A stretch of DNA of 64,000 bases from Acanthornis magna. Its lineage: Eukaryota > Chordata > Aves > Passeriformes > Acanthizidae. The stretch is taken from contig JAWUZG010000001.1 of NCBI GenBank assembly GCA_036785705.1, positions 5,456,001-5,520,000 of the forward strand, read 5' to 3'. The stretch's first letter is position 1, and each line of letters opens with the position of its first letter. Below, piece by piece: positions 14,396 to 28,726 of this stretch. The notes under the pieces are model-generated. The model was not told the DNA's origin. It saw only the letters and a program-made list of their open reading frames with translations, and made no database searches. The translations under genes and the position numbers were made by a program.

Positions 14396-17375
14396 CCTCC
14401 CTCCTTCTTAGCAGGAGAAGGCTGGAACCAGGTCTTCCTTGAGCTGCATTCATCTCTTCTTTTTTTTTTCCTTTTCATTTTTTTCATAGCAATGTAGTCG
14501 TCTTTTCCAGGGCAAAGTCTTGCAGGCAATGAGTTCTTTATGTCCTGGGAAGTTTGGATGGGATTCAGCTCCCTTAGCTCTAAAAAGCAAAAGCTAGGCT
14601 AGCATCCTGTCTGAGCTCAGCCCTCTTGCTTGTCTCCGTAATATATTCAGAGGTGACATTTCCAGAGGGTGACTCACCCCACCTATTGTAGGAATCTGTC
14701 TTAAAATAGGGTTGTTCATTGTCACTTTGTCCCTCCCTGAGAGAGGACCTGGCTGAGTGTGGGTTGGGAGCTTGACTTCTAGGTGTTTATGGTAAATGAG
14801 GTAAAGCACTGTCCTTTGCATTCTGTCATGCCACGTATTTCTGGCAGCTCAACTACACAGAAGCGCTGCTTCTCACTGTTTTGGGTTCCTTTTTCATTTC
14901 TTCATGTTCTGGGACAGCCACTCTTTTGTTGTCCTGTTTTTCTGAGCCTGACTTCTCTGTAAGTTGCACTGCTTAAAATCACTGCTGGTTTCAGAAAGGT
15001 GTGATGGCCAGCAGGTAAGAATAGCCAACCCAGCAGTGACGGACCAGCTGTATCAGCTTTTCCCACCAGGCCACATGGACGCGTTTTAAAAAGCACAAGC
15101 AACACCTGTACCTATTGCCAGAGTTCATGATGCCTTTAATTCCCAGTTCAGTTACGTACAATCTAGCCGTGAATTTAATACGTGGGAAAATCTTCTCTTG
15201 AAGCAAATAGTTGGGGGTAATAGCTCTGTCTATGGGAAAACAAACAGTGGTTTAAAATCATCATCATTAGTTTTTTCTCCCATGCAAAGAATGCAAAAGC
15301 CTAATTCACATTTAGTTTAAGTGCACTTTTATATGTTGGATAGATGGGTTAGAAAAGATGAGACAAAGATGTCACTTGCAGAACATAATGTGCTTTTCAG
15401 ATCATAATCTCTTCCATTTAATTGTTTTCACTTTGTCTTCGTATCTTTTACAATGTATTTTTGTTTGGATTTAACTTTCAACTTCAGTGTTTTAAATTGT
15501 GATTTAAAATTGTTAAATATTTGTGTTCCTTTAATTTGTTAGAGATTCTTCTACATGTGTTCCAGGAATTGGTATTGAGACATTTGTTTTTGCATTTGTC
15601 TTGCCAAGGAAAGCAATGAAGTTTAATCTTAAATCCCCCATATATTCAGTGTCTTGTTCTGTGAATGTGGAATAAAACAAAAAAAGGATGTGAATTTCAA
15701 AAACGTGGTATAGAAGTATTTCACAGGTTTCCTCTTAAATGGCTGTTTAGCTAACCACATATTTAAGAAACCATACTGGAAGCATATTTATGTATTTATT
15801 CATGCTTAGAGATCTAATCTTCAAAGTAGCCTTACAGGCCCTGAGGGTTAATTGAATATTTTCCTCAGGCTCATTTTGAAATCCTAACTTAAATTTATAG
15901 GTCTTGATGCCTGCATCATTTCATTTTTTCTGCTGACACCATTCTCTAGTGTCAGAAAGGTTTAAAATGGAAGCAGCACTGTGTCTATTTTCACCCATAA
16001 ATTTACCCTTCTGTCACGGAGGTGCACATTGAGCCCTTAAACACATCCCGTTTTGTCTCTGGGCCTTTGTCTCAGACTGCAGACTTTTGAATCAAGGACT
16101 CTCTTTTTCTTCTGTGTGTACTATAGAGTTCATGGTGAAAATTTCTCAAGGCTAATATAAAGTAACAGTCATTATGAAAAGGACAAAGGCATGAAGATAT
16201 ATTGAAAGCTGATAATAGTATTCCCCCATATAAACAGTGTGCTCTGTTTGCTCTGCATTCTTACACCACCCTCCTTATTGCTTTCTACCACAGCCTACCT
16301 GATAATGGGGGACAAAGACTGTGTATTTTATTGCTGAAAGAATGTATTTTAGAGTCAAGGGTCTCTTTGCACTGTATTTGTATAGCCACTTCTGTTTAAA
16401 GAAAAACATCATTGATCCAAGTGCCCTCAGAAGAGCTCGTCTATTGTAGCCCACTGGGGAATGTCTTAAAAATCACTGCTGCAAGTAACTGGTTCACTTG
16501 TGCAAGGCAGTGTTGTTTTCTACTCTGCTGCAGTCAGGCACCCCTGAATTACCTTAATTTCTGATTTTAGAGCAATATTTAAAGGGAAAAAAACTCCAGA
16601 ACAACACCAAAACCAAAACCCCTTAATTACTGAGCAGGTAGAACTGGATTGGAGGCCATGGATGAGGGAGCTGGGGTAGACAGTGGAGAACACCTTGGTG
16701 CAGTAAGCACACCTGTAAGATGCAGGCAGACACTGGAGCTTGCCTTGGAAGAGACCAGAAATAATATAATGGCTCAGCATGCCAAGACAAGGTATTTCTT
16801 GTAAAAAGCAGATTTAAATAACCCCCAAATAACATTACATTGATATAGCTGATTGTTTTCAGGCACGAGGAACTGTGTCATTAAGACTGACCGGCCAGTT
16901 TTAGAGTTGCTCACCCAGCATGGCACTGTGTTGGATTTGGTAGATATAGTCAGTAAAACTGCTATATCACAGATATGTAGGAGACTTTCAGTTTATGAAA
17001 GTATTCATTTATATTGATTTTTTAATCCCATAGATCAATAAAGGTTCTTTCATTTTCTGCAAGCTACCTCTAGTAAACAGTAGTGTATTTCTGTATTTAT
17101 AACTGCTACAAGGAATAATTATATTAATTTAAATTCAACCAGGTGATTTCAGAAAATCTACTTAGCTTCATTTAGGTGGCAAGAACAGTAAGGTAGATTT
17201 TTATAGGCAATACTTTGTACTGAGAGTTATTCTATTTTCAAACAGAGAATGATAATCAGTGCTGCATACTTTTGCAAGTGGCAGTAAGGTATATACATGA
17301 AACCATCAACTTAGGAGTAAATACTTCAGATTCCATGGTGGTTTTCACTTGAAATTAGTAAGAAACTTGCTACTA

Positions 17376-17422
17376 CATATATATATATATCTATATATAT
17401 ATATATATAAATATATATATAA
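17376..17422. repeat. AT-dinucleotide microsatellite
   Basis: Imperfect alternating AT/TA tract with a few interruptions, about 110 bp upstream of the exon at 17530. Self-complementary and likely length-variable between individuals. Confidence 0.92.
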
Positions 17423-17529
17423 TGACATTTTTAATTCACTGGAAGATGTAACATAAATGCAGAGATTTAACAGAAAGCACTAAGACTTTTCTTCAGATTT
17501 TTAACTCCCTTTTTTTTTTAAATTTCTAG

Positions 17530-17672
17530 GAGCAAAATTCGTTGGAACTTTTCCCATCCCAGATACATATAACCCAGATGATGATAAAATCTACTTCTTT
17601 TTTCGAGAAATATCACAAGATAGTGGCACATCTGACAAGACAATCCTTTCCAGAGTTGGGAGAGTTTGTAAG
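17530..17672 (+). CDS. SEMA3D: SEMA3D exon (window exon 5): Sema domain, [11 protein letters not shown] segment
   Basis: This 143-nt exon starts with two bases completing Gly136 and ends in phase 0, encoding residues up to Lys183. It includes [20 protein letters not shown] and [22 protein letters not shown] is a hallmark of class 3 Sema domains. Cys182 is expected to pair with Cys294, a spacing of 112 residues identical to SEMA3A Cys269-Cys381. Acceptor TTTCTAG at 17523-17529 after a T-run; donor GTGAGG at 17673. Confidence 0.97.
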
Positions 17673-20600
17673 GTGAGGACTCTACCTTTTTATTTAAAGA
17701 AAGAAACTAAACAAGTTTGGTCTGTTTCTATGAGAAATCTGTTTTCTCCTTTGTTACCCAATGAGCCATTGTCATTTTTCTGAACATTGATTACTACTGC
17801 TATCTGAAATTGTCAAAAAATAGGCTTGATACTGACTGTGTACCTTTTTCTGAAAAAGCTAGTATGCTTATAAATTATTAGCCTGTGTCCGAATGATAAA
17901 GTATTGCCTTCAGAAATGAACAGTGTCCTGCTTTGTTTCATGAGCTTTCAGTGAGGATTGATGTGTCAAAGTATACACAGTGGCAAGGAATTTGGGGTTT
18001 TGTGGAAAGTGCCCACTGGATGCATGGATATACAAACCCATCCCTTCAGCCGGGCTCTGTACCTCATTCCTGGGTGCATTACTGAGAGCTGGGGTCAGTC
18101 ATTTGTTTCTGCATATTCCTGATAAGCAGCTGGGGTGAAGGGAAACTAAGAAAGTGTAACATTTCTGAGCTACACCCACATCTGCCTGGAGGTTTCCTCC
18201 CTTGGGAAGAAGAGCAGTCCTTGACCCATTGACCAGGAGGAGCCAGACCCCGGGTCTGCTGCAGTGTGAAAAGTTCACTTGGCTGGTGCCTGACCTCCTT
18301 TAAATGATTGCTCCTTCACTTTCTCCCTCATTATGATTGGGTTTGCCCCTTATGAAAGGTTTGTGCCCCGATGGTTTATACAGACTCAGGCTTTCATGAG
18401 CTGCCCTCTTCTGGAGCAGCATCTCTGTCAGGGGCAGAAGCCTCCTCAAAAGGTAATGAGAAGAAAAAACAGTTCCTGCATATGAAGACAGCAGTCAGTG
18501 TGGTTTGCTGTTTAACAGCCTGATGGTTTTACTGAGGTCTCTACCCACAGTGCAGAAGGGTCTGCAGACTTCTGTGTCAAGCACACCCTCTATCCACTCC
18601 CCCATCCCCTGGGACATTCTGTTCCCATATTCTGTAGTAAGAGATGTAGTCAGTGTAAGTACTCCCATCCTGTCTTTATGTCCTCAGTGAATCCAAGTAC
18701 CCAGGAGTCAGTGGTAAAAGTCAGGAAAATGTGACTTTTAACCTGTCTTCATATTAGTAAATATAAGCTTTGAGCAAACGCTTATCTCATGTGGTAAATT
18801 AGATATCAGCAGCACCACAGCAGTCATACAAGTAGGTACATTTCAATGGTATTTTGTTCAGAAGCTTTCACAGATTTGTATTTTCTGAACCGTGTGACTC
18901 TGCTGGCAGTGAAAACTATCTCTTTGAGAAACTTGAAAATTAGTAAATTAACAAAAGCATTTGTGATCTGCAATAAGATGTGTGTGGGAGAAGAGCGCCC
19001 ATTCAGCTGTGGACACACATGAAAAACATAGAGTGGACAAGTGCATGGATATGTAAATCTACAACTGCTCTGCAGGCCAGCAAACTCCAAACTCTGAGAT
19101 TTCAGTGGCCACAGCCATTTCACACTTCTGTCCTTGACCTAAAGTGTTAAGAAAACAAAACATTCATTCATAAATCAGTTCTCTAGTAGGTTTTTAGCCA
19201 GACGAAAGAATGGATAATCTTTAGTTGCGTATTTCACAGCACTGTGATTAATGGCAGAATGGAAATGCAAACATATATGATTTGCTGCTAGACATGGCAT
19301 TTGCTGATTATGAGAAAGCACTTAATGCATTAGGAGAAATTGATAGACAACATTTTCAAGCCAAGGCTCATGAGAGAGTGTAGTAAACTAAGATATATTG
19401 GCTAGAGATCCCCAGCATCCTTTACCTAGAGAGGAGATAAGCTATCATAATAAAAGCAAATGTAATGTAAGGAAATCCTAATGACCGTGTATAATCATAC
19501 CTCAATTGAGAATGAATTTGTAGAGTAATCATGTTAACGGGAAAAATGTCATGAATTTTATTTTTAGTAGTCAAATTAAAACAATGAAATGTGATAAGCA
19601 AGGTGGTTATTATTAATAGTTCTGCACTGTCTTCTTTATTTACTGAGCATTTCCCACTGGTTGCAGAATTCTTTTGATAATCTAGACTCCTATTTTTTTT
19701 TATATTTAATTGTCAGCAGATAAAACCCCCCATATTTCTAATTATTATGATAAAAATAGAATTATAGTGGGTATTTAATAGAAATTATAATATGCAAATA
19801 GCCTTGTCTGTTTATGGACTGAGATATTTTGGGTCTGTGCTGTGGTATGAAACATCTGCTGTGCTTAATTGTCTCTGACACAGGAACAATGCCTTTGATT
19901 GCAACAGTTGATAACATAAGGGTTTCTGCTTGCACTGTCTCATTACTGTGACCTGTACTTGCCAAAGTTAAACAGTATTTTGCCTTCTTTCCCTATTAAG
20001 CAGAGAATAGCAGTGGATGGGAGTAGCTCAGCAACTTCTGAAATAATTTGCTTGGTGTAAACATAGTTTTTTTTCTACTAGAAGTCAATTGCTTTCTACC
20101 TCATTGTGCCATAGAGCTCCTGTACATTAATGCCAGAAACACATGATGAAATTAGAGTAGGATTTGTTTTAGTAAGAAGCTCAGTCAATGCAGCCTATTC
20201 TTTGGCTAATTTTCAAGGGTTCAACAATATGGTCTCTCAGTGATCCTCTCCCTTAGGGAAAATCTCTGGAAAGCTTTCCCCTTTTCCAGCTACTTTCAGC
20301 CCCAGAAGACTACAGTGCTGTAGCTGGCAGCTCTTTGTCCAGAGTGAAACAGCTGTCACTTGTCCTGCTCAGCAGACCGAACTTACCCTGAGTCCTGCAG
20401 CCTGTGCTGCAGCTCTGCACAGCCCTCACTCAGGGTTACATCATCTGTTCCCTGTCACTGGGGGATATCACTGGGACCGGGAGGAAGTGCTTTCAACAGT
20501 CACTTTCAGAACCAGTTGTGTCATTTATCATGGCAAATGGCATTTCCTGTTTTTCTTTTGAGTGAAGCAGAAAAAGTGTCATTGCCTGATCTCCAATACC

Positions 20601-21532
20601 TGATACTACTTATGGTATGTTCATACTTACATAAATTGCAATATTTGGGGTTATTTGCTTCTTTTTCATGTAAGGCCATAACCAAAAAGAAAAACTACTA
20701 ATTAAGATTAGCGAGCAAAGCCTATTTATTTTTTGAAATGCATACAGTTACACATATGTATATTAAATGATCATACAGACCTTAACTACTTAAGAACATG
20801 GATTTAGTTATTTCTATTTCTAGAATCACAGGCATAAGCTTTTATACCTACATTGTCTTCAAGCCCACAATGCTGAACTGCTTTGCATCAGCAAAACAGT
20901 CATTATACACGGAGCAAGATTTTGGGGAAAAAAAAAATACAGTTGCAGCATCCATGCCCTGTGCCCTGTGCAGTCCGGTAACAAGTCAGCTATATTTTTG
21001 TACATATTCACCACTAAATGATGGCAGAATTGTAATTCTATTAATTGACAACCTCATATATGTACAACTACAGCCCTGGAAAAGACCCAGTTTTCCCTCC
21101 TGTTTTCCCCACTCACATAAAGTGAGAAATAAAAATCTGACATAGAGGAGTCACAGAAAAGTTTCTGAAGAGTGAGGAAAGTTGTTGGAGCTTTTGTTTG
21201 TTTGTTATCTATATAGAAACACATCTTTTCATAGTTACAACCTCATCCTCTTGGAATGGAGTGGAAATTAGCCAAAAGCAGTAGTCTCTCTGCTGCAGTA
21301 TGAAAATCCTGTTTATTATTACAGCGGTTTGCATTTGCTGTGTTACAAGCTTCTCTTTAATGGTTTTGGTGATGTATTGCAAAAGTTACGGCATGCAGCC
21401 TTAGACGCTGGTTTCTGAGACCTCAACTGCCAAGAAATAAGACTTCATCCCCTGATGTTTTCCCATATTTCCCAAAGTGTTCGGTATCCAGAAGCAGCCT
21501 TTGTTCTAGTGGTAACAAGTGAGCTCTTTGTC

Positions 21533-21556
21533 TTTTTTTTTTTTTTTTTTTTTTTT
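21533..21556. repeat. T24 homopolymer
   Basis: Twenty-four consecutive T, interrupted only by the surrounding TC and AAAT. No AATAAA precedes it on the minus strand, so a retrocopy tail is not supported. Confidence 0.92.
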
Positions 21557-24500
21557 AAATACCGTTCCACCCCTATATATACCAAGCTGTACCTGGGGAA
21601 AAGAATACAGCAATTAGGCACAGCCCTCTTGGTTAAACTGTACTTTCTAAGCACACTGGAATGTAATCATTTTAAGAGCTCTTGAGTCGAGAGCTTTGGA
21701 CACACCCTGCATTCCACCTTTGGGTAATGTAATTTATTTCCAGAGCCATGAACATGAGCAGAGTTCAAGGCTATGACCTTGCCTCCCGTCTGGTGCTTTA
21801 AGCAATTTGTATTCCCAGAATGGCAGGAGGGAGCTATTCCTCTGCGACTCCAAGTCTGGTGGGCTTTGCCACAGGGCTGCTTGTACGTAAAAGTTAAGAG
21901 GTGTTTTTCTTGTCCTGGAAGCAGTCTAGCCATGCCTTTACTGTGACGAGGGATAACTGGCCCATTATCGTAATCTGTGTTTCAATATTGTGTGGATAAT
22001 TGATCTCTCTCCAAAGCCCTCGGAGTAGTCCTGGCAGTGTCCTGCTTTGCCGTTCAGCCGCACTGGCCGGGTCCCGGAAGCCAAATAGCCATGTTAACAT
22101 GTTCTCAGCAGGGCTAATTAGTCTGGGCTCAGAGCCATGCTTGTGCAGCTATCCTGCTTCCAGTTCTGGAGGCAACTCATTCCAGACGAGATTTAACTTA
22201 CTGTGTGTTACCCTCCTTTGTCACCGTAATATTGGCTAGCCACAGTTCCAGCCATGGGAAATGCTTTTTTTCCCCCTTGATTTCTCAATGATAATGATCA
22301 AGAACCCTCTGAAAAAGTCATCCCTAGTACAACCTTGGCCCTCATTTGCCCATTGAGTGTCTTTGCAGCCGTGTCTTTGGCAGCCGAGTCTTGGACTTCC
22401 AGATTTGGTATTTGCATATTATATGCCATTTGAAAGTTTTCAAATTATGTAGAAAAGCAGCTGCTCATCATGATGATTTCATTTTTAAGGGCTGATGTGT
22501 TGGAGACAGGCCAGTTCCATAGAATATCTTCCCACTGTGATGGATTAAGAGATATAACATCAGGCTTTGTCAAGTCTTTAGGTCCAACTTTCATTATTGG
22601 CAAGGCTTATATAAGTATAGGAAGTTTTGTAAATTTCTGTCCCTCATGGGTGTGTTTCAATAATTGGTGTTTTGAGGGGGGAAATCATGATTTACAGATG
22701 AGGCAAAAATATGTAAGATACTCTTATATGTAAAGAGGTGTGACTGAATTTTACTGAGCCTCAGGGAAAGTGAAAAAGAAGTTGCTGTGTCAAGATAGAT
22801 GTTTAAAAACTGGACTCTGGAAATGCAGCTGCACAACCTCTGAAGCAAACTCTGGAAGCCATCCTAGCTGCCAGAGAGACTCATTGCATAAGACACTGTC
22901 AGTAACCCCTGGCTCAGAAACAGAAACCTGCAGAGTTAATTTGAGTGAAGTTTCTATGGCTTATCCAAAGTCCCTGACTTGTGAGTGCTTTGACTGAGAT
23001 GTTCAAATATCTGTAAGAGTAGCAAGTAATGACTTTGTGATTTTGAAGTTTCCTCATATGATTAAATTATCTTCCTTTTTTTTTCTGACAGTACATTTAC
23101 TATAAAAATGTACCATGGTTTACAGTTTTGCTGTTGTTGATTGAGTACTTTGTTGTAAATGCAGTACATCTAATTTGTGGCAGCCTTTATACAGTTTGGG
23201 GGAATATTCTTCATACTAGCACTTATGCTGGAGATAATGTTAGCAGGATTGTTGAGTGGCCTTAAGGTAAAATGGTGTTTAATTTTATTCTTTTATTTGT
23301 CCCAAACCACATCTCCTTGTCTTTACCTGAGCCTGTTAGTTTCTGGATTTTGGGGATTTTTTCATGGTGTATTTAGTAACAGTCCAGAATTTTTCTTTGC
23401 TGTATAGTTAGATTTTCCAGTCTGGATCCTATCCAAAGATAATTTGGTAGAAACTTCTGGGTGTGATGTTTAAATACTTTCCAAAATAAAAATCAGCATT
23501 TTCCATAGTGAACCAAACAGTTATGCATGCTCAGCGTAAGTACATTGTGTTTCTGAATGAATTAAAAGCAAGCCTTGTTGAGGAGCAGGAACTAAACAGG
23601 GTCATCACCTCATTGTCAGATGGGAACTGCAGTCAGAGGAGAAGTCAATTCCCCAAGTTTACTCAATGTATCCATAGGAGAGCAGTCGAAGTTCTAAAGT
23701 CTCTTGTGCCTTCTTTCTCTTGCTTGTAAGTGTGCTTTTATTCTCTCTAAAGTCACACTTCATGTGTTGCTCGATGCTTTTGGATATAACCTGTAGCCTG
23801 ATGAAATCAGGAGGAATCTTTCATCTGACATCTCTTTGGTTTGGCAAGAAATTTTGAACCTGAGTTCCTGAAGGACCAAATTTAACTTTCCTCTGTTAGG
23901 TTGGCACCTAACAGAATTGAGTGGGGGCAAGAATATGTAAAGTAAAATGAAATAATTATAAAAGAACTGTGAACCTGAAGACAGAAGCTGAAAGAAGACT
24001 GTTGAATGGTTCTCCATTTATGAAGTCCACTACAAGGCTGGGGGTTTCCTTCTCCATAATATTAGGCTGTGCTGCAGGGGATGCCATTTGTTTCTGGTAG
24101 CTTTGTCACAGAGCTAGACTTCAATAAAAGAAAGGCTCCAGGGCCTTTTGCAGTTACAGCACTTTTCCCCTCTGTTCTCCAACATTTCCTTTTATTCAGG
24201 CCAGGAATTCTCTTTGGATAGTCCTTTTGCACATCTTGCCACTGGCTGTAATTAATAACCTGCTTCTAGAAATTCCACTCATTGTTTTTTTTTTTCTTCT
24301 TCTGGTTTTTTTTCCCTTTCAGGGGCTGTTCAGGATAATTACTGTCTTTAAAGTTTTATGAATTGCAGTATTTGACATCTTTGATGTAGACTGATTTTTC
24401 AGATAACTGCACTTTTTGTTCTAATGCTCAATTTGTCACTGTTACTTACAAGCAAATAAGAGATTTAAAACCCCAAAGATGCAGATGTTCTTTAGCTTTG

Positions 24501-27500
24501 TTGCCATCTGTTTTCCTGCCTACTGGATTCCAAGACTAACATTTGTTTGTTTTAATGAAGCTACATTTATATAGTGTATAAGATACAATGGAATAGAAAA
24601 TAGATATGACAGAAAATGTTTAATATAAGTTGGTTTTTAAATCACTTGATCATAGAGCAATATTTTTTCTGATGGCTTTTATTTTCGTGATAAACTTACC
24701 TTTAGCTAGAGTGCTTGGAAAACCTGTTGTTTTGTTCAATTACACATAAACTGCAGATCAGAAAACTGAAATTTCCATGGAAGTCTGTCTCCCAAGAGAA
24801 GTGTATGATATGACCTTAAATTACTTCACAAAATTTACACTGTGCCATTTAAACAGCATTCTTCCTGAATGTCAGAAGGCTTACAATTACCTATGCTCAT
24901 TGAAGTGGACATCAGCTATTTGAATTCTTAATGTAAATTGGTCAAAACCTGATTTCTCACTCCAACAAATTGTTTTTTGCAATCAGTTCATTGAAAAGGG
25001 ATGAAGTTTTAGGATTTCTGTAAATAAGAGTCTGCTTGATTTATTCTAGTCATATAGGATTACTTCCCCATTTATCTGAGTAATTTCTGGTTTTAAATCT
25101 TTGTGATATTTTGGGGTAATATTTCCTCAACAAGTGACAGATTGAACAGCCCTCCTTCTAGTTGGCAATTATCTACATTTCTAACTCAGGCGAACACAAG
25201 TAACCAAGATTTTACAGACACTTCTTTCCGTTAAAAAGAAGGTATTTCAGGCAGAAGTGTTGGTATTTGTTACAGCTTGTGAGATTACAAAGCAGTAAGT
25301 GCTAATTAAAGCTTTATTTATATTCAAAATGAAATATGCAGTCCTAAGTGCCTTCATCTGTCCGGTAACAAAGTTTATAGTAAACACTGCTAATCCAGTG
25401 TGCTTAGAAGTGATATTTTGGGAGATAAGATTTCAGATACTCAAGGCTGGTTGGCTGTTACAAGATTAGCCATATTTTTGGAATGAAAGGCTTGCTCATG
25501 CTGCCTTCCCCTTCTCTCAGCACTTAAATTTGTCTTGTCTCCTTGTCCAATCTCCCTGAAATATTTAGAGTTCTTTGCCTTCAGACCATATCTCTTGTCA
25601 AAAATCATTTCAGTTCATCCAGTTTATTACTTAAACAGGCTTGAGGCAAACCTTTGCTTGGTATAAAGTGAAGTGGTCTTCTTAGGAGTCTATGACTTTG
25701 TGTTTAATTCTTATTTCTGTTCACCTGTGCACTAACTGGACTTTGCTTTGTTGATTTTCACTCTTCCTTGCATTTCTTCTAATCCACTGACTACCCAGCC
25801 TGTGCATCCTATTGTATTTTTGTCCTGCTCTACGAGCTCACAGCATTTGAGCGCATCAGTGATTCATTCCAGGCTGCTACTATTAAATAATCTATCTGGC
25901 AAAGGAGACTGTCGTCTTTCTGTAGCAGCCCAGTCTCAAAAATAATTTGGGGCAGTATGTCCTTTGTGCAGCCTCTTAGAGGCCAATGATCAGGAATGAT
26001 GACGGTCCAGGGAATCGACACCAGAGTGGGCAGATACAATGCAAAGTCAATGAGTTCATGTCAATGTGGTCTGAAGGAAAAGAGAACAACTGCATGTTCT
26101 CCAGCACCTGAGGCCTCAGGATGGGTCAAAGACTGACCTAATATGCACCAAAAAAATAGTATGAGGAAGGAAGGGGTGCCCTTTCTTAAAAAAATAGACA
26201 TCTACAGACTTTGGTATGATAAATACTACTTGAGACTCCAGGAGCAAAAATATGTGTATACTATTTATAGTTTCTGAGCCTCCTTGGTCTGAGCTAAACT
26301 AATTCTATATGTAGATAAAATCACCATGGCCTTTGTCAGTTTCTGCACTATCTCAGTCACTCTCAATGAATCCTGGGCACATTGTAGGAAAGGAAAGGCG
26401 CTGTATCAATCAGAGATGATGTATAGAATTGAAGAGTACTATATGGCTACTCATCAAAAAAATTCCCCCAGAGCCCCCCAACCACAAACAAAAACATCCT
26501 CCTTTGTAAAATGTGCTTTTTATTTCATTCAGCCATGGTAGTAGGAAGAAGTATGTTGAAAGATATGTCAGCATATTATATATGCAACTGTCTAAATCAG
26601 TGAAAGGTCTTTTCAGTCTCTCAATTTCTGTACCATAAATTTGTCACTCTGGCTTCAGAAGGACTTGGTTGCTCTTGGAATGCTGGCTGGTCATTGAATC
26701 CCCCTTGCTCCATTATAAACCGTACAGTGTTACTTTGGCAGCATCTGGATATGTAAAACACACCTAGTGAATGTCTTTTCTAATGTCTCTTAAATTCAAA
26801 TAATGTGGTTAACATCATGTCCCGGCTTGAGAGCAAGCAAATATGGATATATCTTAAATCTAATGGAATCCTATACTTTAAGCACACAGCACTTGCTAAG
26901 ATTTCTTCCTTTGAGCACAGTAGTTGGTTCACACTGCTCTCTAGGAGCTCCATGGAACTGCTGATACATTCCAAATAAACATTTGTGAAAATGCTGTGGT
27001 AGATCACAACGTAGGGTTGGTAAAACACAAGTACATGTCTTCCCGTCTCTTGCAGAAGCTGAATGCCTGTGGTGACAGGAGTAGGAACTAGACAAGGGCC
27101 CTTTTTCCATTCCAACCCCATCACTTGCTCCGTGCTTTCTGATCCTAGTCAGGTAGTTAGGGACATCTCATCTCCTGTGACACTGCGCTGCATCCACCAG
27201 AAATCAAAGTGGAAACCCTGCAGTGCGAGATTTGCTTAGCTAATCCAAATTGCCAGAGGAAGGAAAAGCTTAACACTCCTTGGTTTTTTAAGATTCTTTG
27301 TTGCATCTTTGTAATTGTTTGGTTTTAACTGCATCACAAAGTTTGTTTGCTGTGCATTTCCACACATGCTGAGCTTCTTTTTGCTATTGGCTTCAAACTG
27401 CTAATTTTGACACCTTTGTAATAAATCTGTTGCGTAGTTGTAAAGCTTCGGGTGTGGCAGAACCTCAGGAAATCAAAAGAGGAGGCAGCGATTCTTGTAA

Positions 27501-28656
27501 GATCAGGAGTTCCAAAATATTAACAGGAATCGTTTCCGACTGAGCTAATCTATTTAAAAGTAGCAGGTACATGAAAAGGGAAAGCAGTTAGAGTGTATTA
27601 CCAGAGAATTCTTGCTCCCTGTGAAGTGATTTCAGCACTTAAAGCTATTTTTCTGAATGCCTGTACTATGCATGATACAGCCCTGAGGGGCCAAATACAA
27701 TCTGTGGTGATGACATGTAATTTCCACCACCTGGAGTTTCCCACTGGCTGGTTCTATACCTTCAGAGTTGAAAAGTGAATTAACAAAAAAGTGATTTCTC
27801 CTAATGAATCTGAAGGGGCTGAATATTTATGGCCAAATTTGTGGTGCTTAAACTTACAGCAGTGATCCCTTAAGCCTCAGAGTTCAAAATGGAAAGAAGT
27901 AGTCACCTTCCTGGGCTAATTCAGAACCTTCAACTGGGAGACTACTGCTGGACATAATATTTCTCTTAAGTGTTTGAATTCTTGGTTCTGTAGGTATATC
28001 AATGCCCTTACGATTTTCAGGATGAAGAGTTTTGGGGCCTAAACAGATTTGCAGAACCTAAATAGTTCTGCTCTTTGGAACCAGCAGGGTCCTTCATGTG
28101 GTCAGTGGAAGAAGTAGATGAGCAAACTCCTAGTCTGGCTTGTTAAAATTTAAATCTTCTAAAATCCACTATCCATACCCCTCAACTGATCCAAGTCAGT
28201 AGAAGGACACTTACCCTTCAGAAGGGTAATTCAAATTTCAAGTGAATGTTTATAGATTTTTTTTCTTTCTCCAGTGACTAAAGGAAATCTGGGCAAGCAT
28301 GCTTATGTTTTGGAAACCCAGAGAAAAATAAATGAAAAAAAAATCCCTGTTTTTGGAGGATAGACTGATATTTCCATAACAATGATTATTAAAATAATAT
28401 GACTGGTTTTCCATGGAATGCATTTCTCTCTGTACTATGTACACAAAGAAAACAGTGCAATATTTACATTGTAAGCTGCTGATGAATATAGTTTTTCTTT
28501 TTTGAGAAATCTATCCAAAACGTTCTGTTCTATTATTTGATTAGTAAAGAATTCTGAAGAACAACTGATTGTGAAAATTAACCTCACAGGGAGCAAGAAA
28601 TCATGTGATATAGACATGTTTTCACACAGCATTCCAGTTAAAAGCTGGTGAAGGAA

Positions 28657-28726
28657 TTTTGCAATCAAAATATATTTTATATATTAGGAATAATTGTTTT
28701 GCAATCAAATTACTTTTATATATTAG
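28657..28726. repeat. Tandem duplication, 40-bp spacing
   Basis: TTTTGCAATCAAA followed by an AT-rich segment ending TTTATATATTAG occurs at 28657-28686 and again at 28697-28726, with a few differences. This is a local duplication about 230 bp upstream of the exon at 28955. Confidence 0.8.

Larger units (their letters stand above)
11595..17529 (+). other. Intron 4 (5,935 bp)
   Basis: Holds the palindrome and motif cluster at 14073-14170, the GC-rich block at 14160-14395 and the AT-dinucleotide repeat at 17376-17422. A stretch around 12800-12920 with TAATTCTAATTAG homeodomain-like sites, and another at about 15010-15220 with scattered CpG, look unique and possibly conserved; that is inference only. 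No gene is seen. Confidence 0.88.

Noticed and set aside
14092..14529. 145-codon minus-strand frame and overlapping plus-strand frames
   Set aside because: Explained by the GC-rich block, where stop codons are rare in all frames. The product is Pro/Gly/Ala/Arg-rich and matches nothing.
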